A DNA stretch of 64,000 nt. It comes from SIG440 sp045646865. GTDB taxonomy: Bacteria; Bacillota; Clostridia; Monoglobales; Monoglobaceae. This document shows, piece after piece, positions 6,834 through 14,845 of this stretch. Both the position numbers and the translations under genes were made by a program. Below the pieces are notes generated by a model. It was not told the origin of the DNA, did not search any database, and saw only the letters and a program-made list of their open reading frames with translations. How positions within the stretch are numbered: the stretch's first letter is position 1; every line of letters starts with the position of its first letter. The stretch spans positions 1-64,000 of the forward strand of contig JAZRLM010000012.1 of NCBI GenBank assembly GCA_045646865.1, read 5' to 3'.

Positions 6834-7061
6834 GGGGTGGACGCAAAATAGTGCAGATTGGACAAACTGAGACCCGAAGCTGTATGTGGATACTGCGAGA
6901 GGCGAAATTTGTTCAAAACGCAAAGCATCTGCAATTGAAATTTGTTGTATAACAAATTTCCACCTTGGTTTTAGTTCGTTTTAGCCTTTGTATTCTTTGA
7001 AAAATGGCTGCATTAAGCCTTTTTCACGCTTTGCGTGGTCTGTGCATTTTGCTACTGCCCC
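6834..7061. repeat. Candidate MITE-like spacer with inverted ends
   Basis: The gene-free spacer starts GGGGTGGACGCAAAATAGTG and ends in a degenerate inverse of it (GCATTTTGCTACTGCCCC). A perfect internal hairpin of GAAATTTGTT and AACAAATTTC lies near 6938-6961. This layout fits a small non-autonomous repeat of about 228 bp. No second copy is present in the window, so it remains a proposal. Confidence 0.35.
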
Positions 7062-7065
7062 TAAA

Positions 7066-8238
7066 TTAGAAACCGAGTTCAATGATACCTTTCTTAAGGT
7101 AATCTGTCATCTTGTGGCAACCGTCTTTTGTGATAGCAGCACCGATTTCCCATCTGCAGCCGAAACCGTCGCCCATGATGAATGTATCAACCTGGAATGT
7201 CATATTTTCTTCCAGTTTGTATGTTGAGTCTGTTTCCATCCAGGGTGGCTCAACCTCGATCATACCTGTACCGTGGCAAGGTCCGTAAACATAGCTGTCT
7301 TTGAAACCATTGTCAACATACATCTTGTAGAAGTTCTGAGCAACATCACTTGCCATAACGCCTGCTTTAAGCTGGTCGATTGTCCAGTCGTGAGCTTCCT
7401 TACAGAATTCAACAACTCTTCTTCTTTCGCCTTCGAGTTTACCCATAGCGATAGGAAGACCGATAGCAGGTGAGTAGCCGTCGATTTTAGCAGAAAGGTT
7501 AAGCTGAACGATATCGTTATTTCCGATTGTTCTGTAGCCTGAACGTGAAATCGCATGGCTTGTTGACTTTTCGCTGAATACGTACATAGGAAGACCTTCG
7601 TATTCTGCGCCTTCTTCGTAAATAACCTTCTGCGCGATACCAACCATCTGGAGTTCGGTTACGCCGGGCTTAAGGTTGCGGATAACTTCGTCTGTTGCGA
7701 TGTCAACGATTCTGAAACCTTCCTGAATACAAGCAAGCTCGTTAGCTGACTTAATCTTTCTGAGGTTAACCATAATATCGTTGCACTTAACGATTTCAGC
7801 TTCGGGATAGCTGTTCTTAAGGCCCTCAAAGATGGGGAGTGTGCACTCTACATAGCTACCAAGACCGATTTTGATTTTGTTGCCTGTAACGCCGATAGCC
7901 TTGAATACATCGTTGAATGTATTAGCCTGAAGCTCGGGGTAAGAGGGGTCAGCTGATTCTCTGAATTCTCTAAGGCAAAATACCTTGTCAATCTTACCAA
8001 CGTCCTTAGCAAAGATGATACATTCAGGACCAACCATAAGTGCTGCTTCGCCTGTTGCAGAGATAGCTACACCTGCACGTTCAAACAGAGGCCAGAAACC
8101 ACTGAAATATCTTGCGTTTGCGTAGTCAGATTCGGTTGAGCAAACAACCATTACATCCAGACCTTTTTCTGCAACGAGCTTTGCTGCTCTTGCAATTCTT
8201 TCTTTGTACTCATAATCGGGAATACAAATTCTTGACAT
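7066..8238 (-). CDS. Creatinase-like M24-family protein
   Basis: The 390-residue protein has the two-domain pita-bread layout of M24 peptidases: an N-terminal creatinase/prolidase domain to about 155 and a catalytic-fold domain after it. The active-site His region is SHAISRSG (His228), and HGTGM is at 322-326. However, the metal-site Asp positions of aminopeptidases are replaced: where DxG...SD is expected the sequence is LNLSAKIDGYSPAIG (247-260). The later Glu region reads FQVDTF and WEIGAA. Loss of metal ligands is the hallmark of creatinase, which cleaves creatine without metal, so a C-N hydrolase on a small substrate is likelier than a peptidase. The start at 8238 is preceded by GGAGATG. 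Confidence 0.8.
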   Translation of the reverse strand: MSRICIPDYEYKERIARAAKLVAEKGLDVMVVCSTESDYANARYFSGFWPLFERAGVAISATGEAALMVGPECIIFAKDVGKIDKVFCLREFRESADPSYPELQANTFNDVFKAIGVTGNKIKIGLGSYVECTLPIFEGLKNSYPEAEIVKCNDIMVNLRKIKSANELACIQEGFRIVDIATDEVIRNLKPGVTELQMVGIAQKVIYEEGAEYEGLPMYVFSEKSTSHAISRSGYRTIGNNDIVQLNLSAKIDGYSPAIGLPIAMGKLEGERRRVVEFCKEAHDWTIDQLKAGVMASDVAQNFYKMYVDNGFKDSYVYGPCHGTGMIEVEPPWMETDSTYKLEENMTFQVDTFIMGDGFGCRWEIGAAITKDGCHKMTDYLKKGIIELGF

Positions 8239-8380
8239 AAAAACATCTCCTGTCTTTAATATAATTTTTCGGGGATACGCCCCGTTTAATTTTTCTTACA
8301 TTTAATATACCATAAAAAAGATTTTTTGTCTTTGAACTATTTTCCCTAATATTTGCACAATCGTAAACAAATTTAAAATC

Positions 8381-8417
8381 AAACAGCATCCTGCATAATG
8401 CAGGATGCTGTTTTTTA
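8381..8417 (-). terminator. Terminator of the ctsR-clpC operon
   Basis: A 13-16 bp palindrome (AAACAGCATCCTGCAT and its complement) begins immediately after the clpC stop at 8418. T-runs flank both sides, so it can also stop forward transcription. Confidence 0.85.
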
Positions 8418-10880
8418 TTACTTTGTGATAACAAAGGTTTCATCAGTAAAGTCAATTTTGATTGTGTCGCCGGCTTTGATTTCGCCGCCAAGCATTTTTT
8501 CGGCAATCATATCCTCGATGTCACTCTGGATTGCACGGCGAAGAGGTCTTGCTCCGTATGTTGGGTCAAAGCCCGTGTCTGCGATACGGTCAACTGCGGC
8601 ATCGGTGAACTCTGCGGTGATGTCGTTTGCGGCAATTCTGTCTTTAAGAACATCAAGCATCTTTGCAGAGATTTCCTTGATGTCGTCCTTTACAAGCTGA
8701 CGGAATACTATAATATCGTCAATTCTGTTCAGGAATTCGGGACGGAAGGCTCGTTTAAGCTCGCTCAGGACATCCGACTTAATCTTGGTGTAATCCCTTT
8801 CGGTATCTTCGGCTGCTGCCGCAAAGCCAAGAGATTTATTTTCGGTTATCATCCGCGCACCGAGGTTTGATGTCATGATTATAACGGTGTTACGGAAGTC
8901 AACACGTCTGCCCTGGGAGTCTGTGAGGATACCGTCCTCTAAAATTTGGAGCAGAATGTTAAACACATCGGGGTGTGCCTTTTCGATTTCGTCAAAAAGG
9001 ATTACCGAGTATGGTTTTCTGCGTACCTTTTCGGTAAGCTGACCACCCTCGTCATAGCCGACATATCCGGGGGGAGAGCCGACCATTCGTGATACGGCGT
9101 GCTTTTCCATATATTCTGACATATCAACACGAATAAGAGCATCTTCATCGCCGAACATTGCCTCGGCAAGAGCTTTTGAAAGCTCGGTTTTACCAACACC
9201 CGTAGGGCCGAGGAAGATAAAGGAGCCTATGGGGCGTTTGGGGTCTTTAAGACCAACTCTGCCACGGCGGATTGCTTTTGAAACGGCGGTAACAGCCTCG
9301 TTCTGACCAATAACACGGCGGTGGAGCTCTTCTTCAAGGCGGAGCAGTCTTTCGCTTTCGCCCTCTTCAATTGCTTTTACGGGAACACCGGTCCATGAAG
9401 ATACGATTTCTGCAATTTCGTTGGGAGTAACCTCAACATTTTCGCCACGGCATTCCTTTTCCCATGTTTCCTTTTGTGCTTTAAGACTTTCGGTAAGTGC
9501 CTTTTCTTCGTCACGGAGCTTTGCCGCCTTTTCGTATTCCTGAGATGCAATTGCCGCCTCTTTTTCCTTGCGCAGACCCTCAATCTTGTTTTCGGTTTCC
9601 TTTACGTCGGGAGGAGCGGTAAGGGTTTTGATACGGATTCGTGATGCCGCCTCGTCGATAAGGTCGATTGCCTTATCGGGCAAAAATCTGTCAGGGATAT
9701 ATCTTACTGACATTTTTACCGCCGCATCAAGGGCACTGTCGGTAATTTTTACACGGTGGTGTGCCTCATATTTGTCACGGATACCTTTGAGGATTTCTAC
9801 GGTTTCCTCATAGCTTGGCTCGTCAAGAATGATTGACTGAAAACGACGTTCAAGAGCGGAATCCTTTTCAATGTACTTGCGGTATTCTTCCAAAGTTGTT
9901 GCGCCGATAATCTGTATCTCGCCACGTGAAAGGGCGGGCTTTAAGATGTTTGCCGCATCAATTGCGCCCTCTGCGGCACCTGCACCGATAATGGTATGGA
10001 TTTCGTCAATAAACAAAATTATGTTGCCTGCCTTGTGGATTTCTTCCATAACGCCTTTAAGACGTTCCTCAAATTCGCCACGGTATTTTGCGCCTGCCAC
10101 CATTGACGAAAGGTCAAGGGTTATAACCTTTTTGTCCTTCAGAATTTCAGGTACAAGTCCCTGAACAATCTTCTGTGCCAGACCTTCTGCAACGGCGGTT
10201 TTACCGACGCCTGGCTCACCGATAAGGCAGGGGTTGTTTTTCGTTCTGCGGCTGAGAATCTGTATTACCCTTTCGATTACTTTATCTCTGCCGATAATGG
10301 GGTCAAGCTTAAGCTCCCGTGCCATTTTGGTAAGGTCGCGGCCGAATTTGTCAAGTGTGGGTGTTTTGGCACCTGATGATTTTTTTGCGGAGGGATTTAC
10401 AGTATCGGGGGATGGACCTTCACCTGCTATTTCACCAAAGTTGTTGTCGCTCATCAGTTTCATAATATCCGAATACAGCTTTTGAGGGTTAACGTCAAGG
10501 TCTGCAATTATACGGATAGCAAGGCTCTCGTTTTCACGCAGAAGGGCAATCAGAATATGTTCTGTGCCGATGTAGTTGTGGTTAAGTCTTCTTGCCTCGG
10601 TGTAGCTGTGCTCAAGCACACTTTTTGTACGGGGTGTAAAGCCGATTCCGGGGTTGTTTATAGGCAGGTCGGTGCCTACAAAGAATTCTATTTTGCTGAC
10701 TATTTTACTGTCGGTTATGCCGTTGTCTGCAAGAACCTTGGCGGCAACACCGCCGCCTTCCTTGACAAGACCAAGGAGCAGGTGTTCGGTTCCCACATAG
10801 TTGTGCCCCATATCCATAGCGCATTGACCTGCCAGATGGATGGCGCTTTTTGCACGTTCGGTAAGTTTTTGTTCAAACAT
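8418..10880 (-). CDS. clpC: ATP-dependent Clp protease ATPase subunit ClpC
   Basis: This is an 820-residue AAA+ unfoldase that feeds substrates, including those marked by arginine phosphorylation, to ClpP. Two Clp-N repeats occupy 1-145. The first AAA module has Walker A GEPGVGKT at 221-228 and Walker B ILFIDEIH near 288-295. The UVR-type coiled linker that binds MecA/McsB lies about 438-463 (EYEKAAKLRDEE). The second AAA module has GPTGVGKT at 558-565. Length matches clostridial ClpC. It is the last gene of the CtsR operon, 16 bases after mcsB, and is followed by a strong terminator. Confidence 0.97.
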   Translation of the reverse strand: MFEQKLTERAKSAIHLAGQCAMDMGHNYVGTEHLLLGLVKEGGGVAAKVLADNGITDSKIVSKIEFFVGTDLPINNPGIGFTPRTKSVLEHSYTEARRLNHNYIGTEHILIALLRENESLAIRIIADLDVNPQKLYSDIMKLMSDNNFGEIAGEGPSPDTVNPSAKKSSGAKTPTLDKFGRDLTKMARELKLDPIIGRDKVIERVIQILSRRTKNNPCLIGEPGVGKTAVAEGLAQKIVQGLVPEILKDKKVITLDLSSMVAGAKYRGEFEERLKGVMEEIHKAGNIILFIDEIHTIIGAGAAEGAIDAANILKPALSRGEIQIIGATTLEEYRKYIEKDSALERRFQSIILDEPSYEETVEILKGIRDKYEAHHRVKITDSALDAAVKMSVRYIPDRFLPDKAIDLIDEAASRIRIKTLTAPPDVKETENKIEGLRKEKEAAIASQEYEKAAKLRDEEKALTESLKAQKETWEKECRGENVEVTPNEIAEIVSSWTGVPVKAIEEGESERLLRLEEELHRRVIGQNEAVTAVSKAIRRGRVGLKDPKRPIGSFIFLGPTGVGKTELSKALAEAMFGDEDALIRVDMSEYMEKHAVSRMVGSPPGYVGYDEGGQLTEKVRRKPYSVILFDEIEKAHPDVFNILLQILEDGILTDSQGRRVDFRNTVIIMTSNLGARMITENKSLGFAAAAEDTERDYTKIKSDVLSELKRAFRPEFLNRIDDIIVFRQLVKDDIKEISAKMLDVLKDRIAANDITAEFTDAAVDRIADTGFDPTYGARPLRRAIQSDIEDMIAEKMLGGEIKAGDTIKIDFTDETFVITK

Positions 10881-10896
10881 AGTATCAGTCCTTTCT

Positions 10897-11889
10897 TTAT
10901 TTCAACGCCTCGTTTATAAGCTCTGCCCGTTTAAGGTCACGTTCAAGGGCTGTAGTAAGGTTGTAATTTTTAACAATGGTTGCGGGGAGTGTATCGTAAA
11001 ATGATTTTGTTAATGTTTCAAGATTTATATTTTTGATTATTCCCAGATTTACACCCCATCTTACATCGGAAAACAGATTTGCGGTTTCTGCCGACGAAAG
11101 AATTCTTGCATTGGTCAGAATTCCATAGGAACGCATAATCTTATCCTCAAAGCGGAATTTATCCTGAGTGTAAAGATTCTGGCTCAATGTACGTTCTTTA
11201 TCAATAATGTCATTTATAAGATGGATGAGTTTGTCGATAATTTCTTCTTCGGTGGAGCCAAGTGTTACCTGATTTGAAATCTGATATATATTGCCCTGAG
11301 CTTTGCTTCCTTCGCCGTAAAGACCTCTTACGGTGATGCCAAGTTTTGAAAGAGAGCGTATGATGCCTTCAATTTTGCCCGTTGATGAAAGTGCAGGAAG
11401 ATGCAGCATCACAGATGCCCTCATTCCTGTACCCACATTGGTGGGACAGCATGTGAGGTAGCCGAAATCCTTGTGAAAGCCGTAGTCAACTGATTTTTCA
11501 AGGCAGTCATCAAGGCGGTTTGCGGCGTCAAGGCAGGAATATAGGTCAAAACCCGGTGCCATTGCCTGAATACGGATGTGGTCTTCCTCGTTGAGCATTA
11601 TACATTCGGTGCAGCTTTCGTTGGTGAGAATTCCGCACCGTTTTTTGTTTTCAATCATTTCGGGACTTGTAAGGTGACATTCGCAAAGTGCCTGACGTTG
11701 CAGGGGGGTCATTGCCGAAAAGTCAATAAACTGCATATCGGGAAGCGCTGACTTAATCTTGTCTAAAACCTCGGCTTGTTGCTCGGTTGTCATTACGTTG
11801 CCAAAGGGAAGGTCTGCAATATTTCTCGCAAGGCGAACACGGGATGAGAGGACGATATCACCTGATGGTCCAAACTTTGTGTACCACAT
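10897..11889 (-). CDS. mcsB: Protein-arginine kinase McsB
   Basis: The 330-residue protein is of the ATP:guanido phosphotransferase fold and phosphorylates arginines on proteins, marking them for ClpC-ClpP. Visible features are IVLSSRVRLARN near 12-23 (substrate and ATP-contacting arginines), the catalytic-loop CPTNVGTGMRASVMLHL near 148-164, and RGLYGEGS near 189-196. Length is slightly below the B. subtilis enzyme. It lies 3 bases after mcsA, as in other Firmicutes, and would need McsA for activation. Confidence 0.95.
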   Translation of the reverse strand: MWYTKFGPSGDIVLSSRVRLARNIADLPFGNVMTTEQQAEVLDKIKSALPDMQFIDFSAMTPLQRQALCECHLTSPEMIENKKRCGILTNESCTECIMLNEEDHIRIQAMAPGFDLYSCLDAANRLDDCLEKSVDYGFHKDFGYLTCCPTNVGTGMRASVMLHLPALSSTGKIEGIIRSLSKLGITVRGLYGEGSKAQGNIYQISNQVTLGSTEEEIIDKLIHLINDIIDKERTLSQNLYTQDKFRFEDKIMRSYGILTNARILSSAETANLFSDVRWGVNLGIIKNINLETLTKSFYDTLPATIVKNYNLTTALERDLKRAELINEALK

Positions 11890-11892
11890 AAA

Positions 11893-12408
11893 TTATATCT
11901 CTCCTTTCTGCTGATTTGATTTTAACTCGTTTATTTCGTCACGAAGAACGGCGGCTTCTTCAAAATTCTGCTCCATAATCGCACGGTTAAGTCTAGTCTG
12001 CAATTCTTCAATTTTGTCGGCTGTTCTTATGTCCCTGCCCGAACGTTCGGGAATTTTGCCTGTATGCCGTGTACTGCCGTGAATTTGCTTTAAAGGACGG
12101 AGGAGTAAGTCCTGAAACACGGTGTAACAATTGCTGCAGCCGGGCTTGCCGGATTTAATAAAATGATTTTGGGTCATTTCGCATAGGTCGCACTTTTTTA
12201 CAGATGTGTTTACTGAAATTTTTGGCATACCGCCCCAGAATCCGCCAAGAAGATTGTCAAACTCGGTGTCAAAGCCTGATTTGAAATTGATGAAATCTTT
12301 ATTACCTTCGGCACATTCGCGGCAAAGATACATTTCGGTTTTGTGACCGTTTATGATTTGTGTTATATGTGTTGTTGCTTCGTGTTGATTACATTTTTGA
12401 CATTTCAT
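11893..12408 (-). CDS. mcsA: McsA, zinc-finger activator of McsB
   Basis: The 171-residue adaptor has four Cys pairs forming zinc fingers: CQKC at 3-6, CREC near 29-32, CDLC near 74-77 and CSNC near 91-94. A C-terminal UVR motif follows (EELQTRLNRAIMEQNFEEAA). It activates McsB and participates in stress and heavy-metal responses. The start at 12408 (MKCQKC) is preferred over an in-frame ATG 24 bases earlier because AGGACG lies upstream and because the zinc finger starts at residue 3 as in homologues. The upstream codon overlaps the ctsR end. Confidence 0.92.
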   Translation of the reverse strand: MKCQKCNQHEATTHITQIINGHKTEMYLCRECAEGNKDFINFKSGFDTEFDNLLGGFWGGMPKISVNTSVKKCDLCEMTQNHFIKSGKPGCSNCYTVFQDLLLRPLKQIHGSTRHTGKIPERSGRDIRTADKIEELQTRLNRAIMEQNFEEAAVLRDEINELKSNQQKGEI

Positions 12409-12424
12409 AAGAATTCCGTCCTTT

Positions 12425-12868
12425 CTAAACAAGATTTACTAATATATTTTTAAGCATTTTTGCTCTGACTATGTCACGCTGGGGGCGACTGATAACAATT
12501 GAATTATCGCTGAGTGCCGCCATGATGATTTTGGCTTCCTTGTGGCTTAAAAGCTCTGCGGAATAGAGTTCCTGAATTACTGCGTTTGCACTTGCTGATG
12601 AAATGCTGTCTCCGATTGCATTTACAATGTGAAGTATAAGCTGTTCGTTTTCGGGAGCGGTTTTTGTAATTCTGATATAACCGCCGCCGCCTCTGCGGCT
12701 TTCCACACTGTAGCCGCGTTCTGGTGAGAAACGGGTGGATATTACATAGTTTATCTGTGAGGGAACACAGTTGAATTTGCTTGCCAACTCGTTTCGCTGA
12801 AGTTCAATCTCGCGGCTTTCCTCAAGCATTTCTTTAATAAATTCTTCTATTATATTACTAAGTTTCAT
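12425..12868 (-). CDS. ctsR: Transcriptional repressor CtsR
   Basis: The 147-residue dimeric repressor of class III heat-shock genes has a winged helix at about 25-70 (ELASKFNCVPSQINYVISTR) with the glycine-rich wing RRGGGGYIRI that senses temperature. A C-terminal dimerisation domain follows. It is first in the ctsR-mcsA-mcsB-clpC operon. A consensus CtsR box just upstream (12894-12910) shows autoregulation. McsB and ClpC would relieve repression in stress. Confidence 0.95.
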   Translation of the reverse strand: MKLSNIIEEFIKEMLEESREIELQRNELASKFNCVPSQINYVISTRFSPERGYSVESRRGGGGYIRITKTAPENEQLILHIVNAIGDSISSASANAVIQELYSAELLSHKEAKIIMAALSDNSIVISRPQRDIVRAKMLKNILVNLV

Positions 12869-12893
12869 ATTAAATCACCTCTTGGTTTTTGAC

Positions 12894-12910
12894 TTTGACT
12901 TTCTTTGACC
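12894..12910 (-). promoter_or_regulatory. CtsR operator
   Basis: The reverse strand reads GGTCAAAGAAAGTCAAA, exactly the heptad-NNN-heptad CtsR consensus. A third partial heptad (AGTCAAA) overlaps it at 12888-12894. It lies between the -10 and the ctsR start. Confidence 0.92.
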
Positions 12911-12918
12911 TTAACTTT

Positions 12919-12946
12919 ATTATAACAATCAATTTTTATTTGTCAA
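12919..12946 (-). promoter_or_regulatory. SigA promoter of the ctsR operon
   Basis: The reverse strand has TTGACA (12946-12941), a 16-base spacer and TATAAT (12924-12919), immediately upstream of the CtsR box, so a bound repressor would block initiation or clearance. Confidence 0.85.
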
Positions 12947-13076
12947 TAGTTTTTTATAAAAAAGTCAGGGAAAGTTAAATTTTTATAAAAATTTTGTAAA
13001 ATACTTGCAATTACCGGTTATTTAGTATGTAATGAATGTGTTTGAAAAATGAATAAAGAGAAAGGAATGATTGGCT

Positions 13077-13615
13077 GTGATTTATGGTGTAGCGTTACTT
13101 TCAGGTTGTATGTTTGTAGGCTCATTTATCGGAAATATTCTCGGATTCCTTACAGGGGTTAATTCTGATGTCGGCAGGGTTGGATTTGCGATGCTTCTGC
13201 TTCTTATAGTGACAAATTCAAAAAGGTGAATTCATGGTTGCCGAAGGATTATGAAAAAGGTATTGATTTCTGGAGTAAAATGTTTATTCCTGTAATTATA
13301 GCAATGTCTATGTCACAGAATGTGGTTGCCGCTCTTTCGCAGTGCTGGCTTGCAATTGCGGCAGGCGTGGTTAAGTCGGTTGCGGTAATGATGCTTACAC
13401 CTGTTGTTGCTAAAAAGATTGGTCTTACAATTCCGCGTGCAGCAATGATTTTCGGTGGGCTTATGGGAACAACCAGCGGTACAAGTGCAGGTCTTGCGGC
13501 AACAGACACAAAGCTTGTTACTTACGGCGCAATGACTGCTACATTATACACAGGCCCTGGCTGTCTTTTGTGCCCCACAGTATTACATTTTCTTGTAACA
13601 TTGTTTTTGCACTAA
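13077..13615 (+). pseudogene. Collapsed malonate transporter genes madL-madM
   Basis: A GTG-start frame (13077-13229) encodes the first half of MadL (MIYGVALLSGCMFVGSFIGN to LLLLIVTNSKR). The second half continues in another frame from 13226 (WLPKDYEKGIDFWSKMF to AIAAG). At VVKSVAVMMLTPVVAKK the text becomes the last about 85 residues of MadM (PRAAMIFGGLMGTTSGTSAG, AMTATLYTGPGC). About 170 residues of MadM are missing and MadL is frameshifted at a TCAAAAAGG run. MadLM is a sodium-coupled malonate symporter, so transport by this copy is very unlikely. Confidence 0.72.
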
Positions 13616-13636
13616 ACTAATCACAAATTAAATAAT

Positions 13637-13672
13637 AAAGCGGTTTGCATTTTAATAATGCAGGCCGCTTTT
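13637..13672 (+). terminator. Terminator after the madLM remnant
   Basis: The stem AAAGCGG-TTTGCAT pairs with ATGCAGG-CCGCTTT around a 7-base loop and is followed by TTACTTTTTA. Confidence 0.7.
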
Positions 13673-13685
13673 ACTTTTTATGGTA

Positions 13686-13714
13686 TTGCATTTAAAAGGG
13701 ATTTGCGGTATAAT
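13686..13714 (+). promoter_or_regulatory. Promoter of azlCD
   Basis: TTGCAT, 17 bases, TATAAT; 40 bases before the azlC start. Confidence 0.65.
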
Positions 13715-13754
13715 ATAATATTGATTTAAACAGAATTGGAACGGTGCGTACATA

Positions 13755-14471
13755 ATGACAAACGAAAAATTACAGAATTCATATCTGTACGGGTTAAATA
13801 AAGGTCTGCCAATTGCATTGGGGTATCTTTCGGTATCCTTTGGGTTTGGTATTACCGCTGTGGGAATGGGCATTAATCCTATCGGAACAATATTAATTTC
13901 CCTGACCAATCTTACATCGGCAGGGCAGGTGGCAGGTATCGGAATTATTGCCGCCTGCGGTACAATAATCGAAATGATTCTTGCCCAGCTTATTATAAAT
14001 ATGCGATACAGTCTTATGGGTCTTGCTCTCACTCAAAAGCTGGATGACAGCTTTACCACCCCACACCGTATGATTACATCCTTTGCCATAACCGACGAGG
14101 TTTTTGCTGTTGCGGCGGCGGAGCGGGGGCTTATAGGCAAGAGGTTTATGTATGGACTTATAACATTGCCGCCAATCGGCTGGACATTGGGTACGACATT
14201 GGGTGTGTATGCAGGGCAGATTTTACCGCCCTCGGTATGTGCGGCGCTGGGGCTTGCCATTTACAGTATGTTTATTGCCATAATTGTTCCGCCTGCAAAG
14301 GCTGATAAGGGAGTTTTGTGTGCGGTGCTGATTGCATCAGCAATGAGCTGTGCGTTTTATTATATCCCATTGTTTGATAAACTCTCACAGGGATTTTCGA
14401 TTATAATCTGTGCGGTTGTTGCCTCGGCAATAATGGCATATATAGCACCTAAATCAGGCGAGGAGGATTGA
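13755..14471 (+). CDS. azlC: AzlC-family branched-chain amino acid exporter, large subunit
   Basis: The 238-residue membrane protein with about seven hydrophobic segments matches the AzlC/YgaZ family, which exports branched-chain amino acids and analogues together with AzlD. Recognisable stretches are GLPIALGYLSVSFGFGI near 17-33, QLIINMRYSLMGLAL near 78-92 and SFAITDEVFAVAA near 107-119. The start is the ATG after a weak GGAACGG. The small partner azlD follows 4 bases later. Confidence 0.9.
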   Translation: MTNEKLQNSYLYGLNKGLPIALGYLSVSFGFGITAVGMGINPIGTILISLTNLTSAGQVAGIGIIAACGTIIEMILAQLIINMRYSLMGLALTQKLDDSFTTPHRMITSFAITDEVFAVAAAERGLIGKRFMYGLITLPPIGWTLGTTLGVYAGQILPPSVCAALGLAIYSMFIAIIVPPAKADKGVLCAVLIASAMSCAFYYIPLFDKLSQGFSIIICAVVASAIMAYIAPKSGEED

Positions 14472-14475
14472 GGAT

Positions 14476-14781
14476 ATGGATAAAATGTTTTTTGCATATC
14501 TTGCAGCTATGGCTTTGGTGACGTATGGTATCCGAATGATTCCCTTCACCCTGATGCGCAGCAAGATAAAATCGCCGTTTATACAAAGCTTTTTGTTTTA
14601 TGTGCCTTATTCGGTGCTTGGGGCAATGACGTTCCCCTACATTCTTTATGCAACGGGGGATATGGTTACGGCGGCATTGGGTACGGCGGTGGCTTTTGTT
14701 CTTGCATATTTCGGACGTTCACTTTTGACCGTTGCGATCTGTGCCTGTGCTGTTGCATTTGCGGCAGGTTTGATATTTTAA
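14476..14781 (+). CDS. azlD: AzlD-family branched-chain amino acid exporter, small subunit
   Basis: The 101-residue protein has four predicted helices and the AzlD pattern TYGIRMIPFTLMR near 16-28 and YVPYSVLGAMTFP near 46-58. It partners with AzlC in branched-chain amino acid export. It is preceded by GAGGATTGAGGAT, which overlaps the azlC end, so the two are translationally linked. Confidence 0.9.
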   Translation: MDKMFFAYLAAMALVTYGIRMIPFTLMRSKIKSPFIQSFLFYVPYSVLGAMTFPYILYATGDMVTAALGTAVAFVLAYFGRSLLTVAICACAVAFAAGLIF

Positions 14782-14845
14782 TTAAATAAAAGAATAGACA
14801 GAACTACAGAAAGATAAAATATTGATAGAAAAAGGAGTGACAGAA

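Noticed and set aside
13200..13235. Programmed -1 frameshift joining the two halves of MadL at the A-rich run
   Set aside because: A true slippery heptamer and stimulator were not evident, and the downstream MadM part is deleted anyway, so decay is the simpler explanation.
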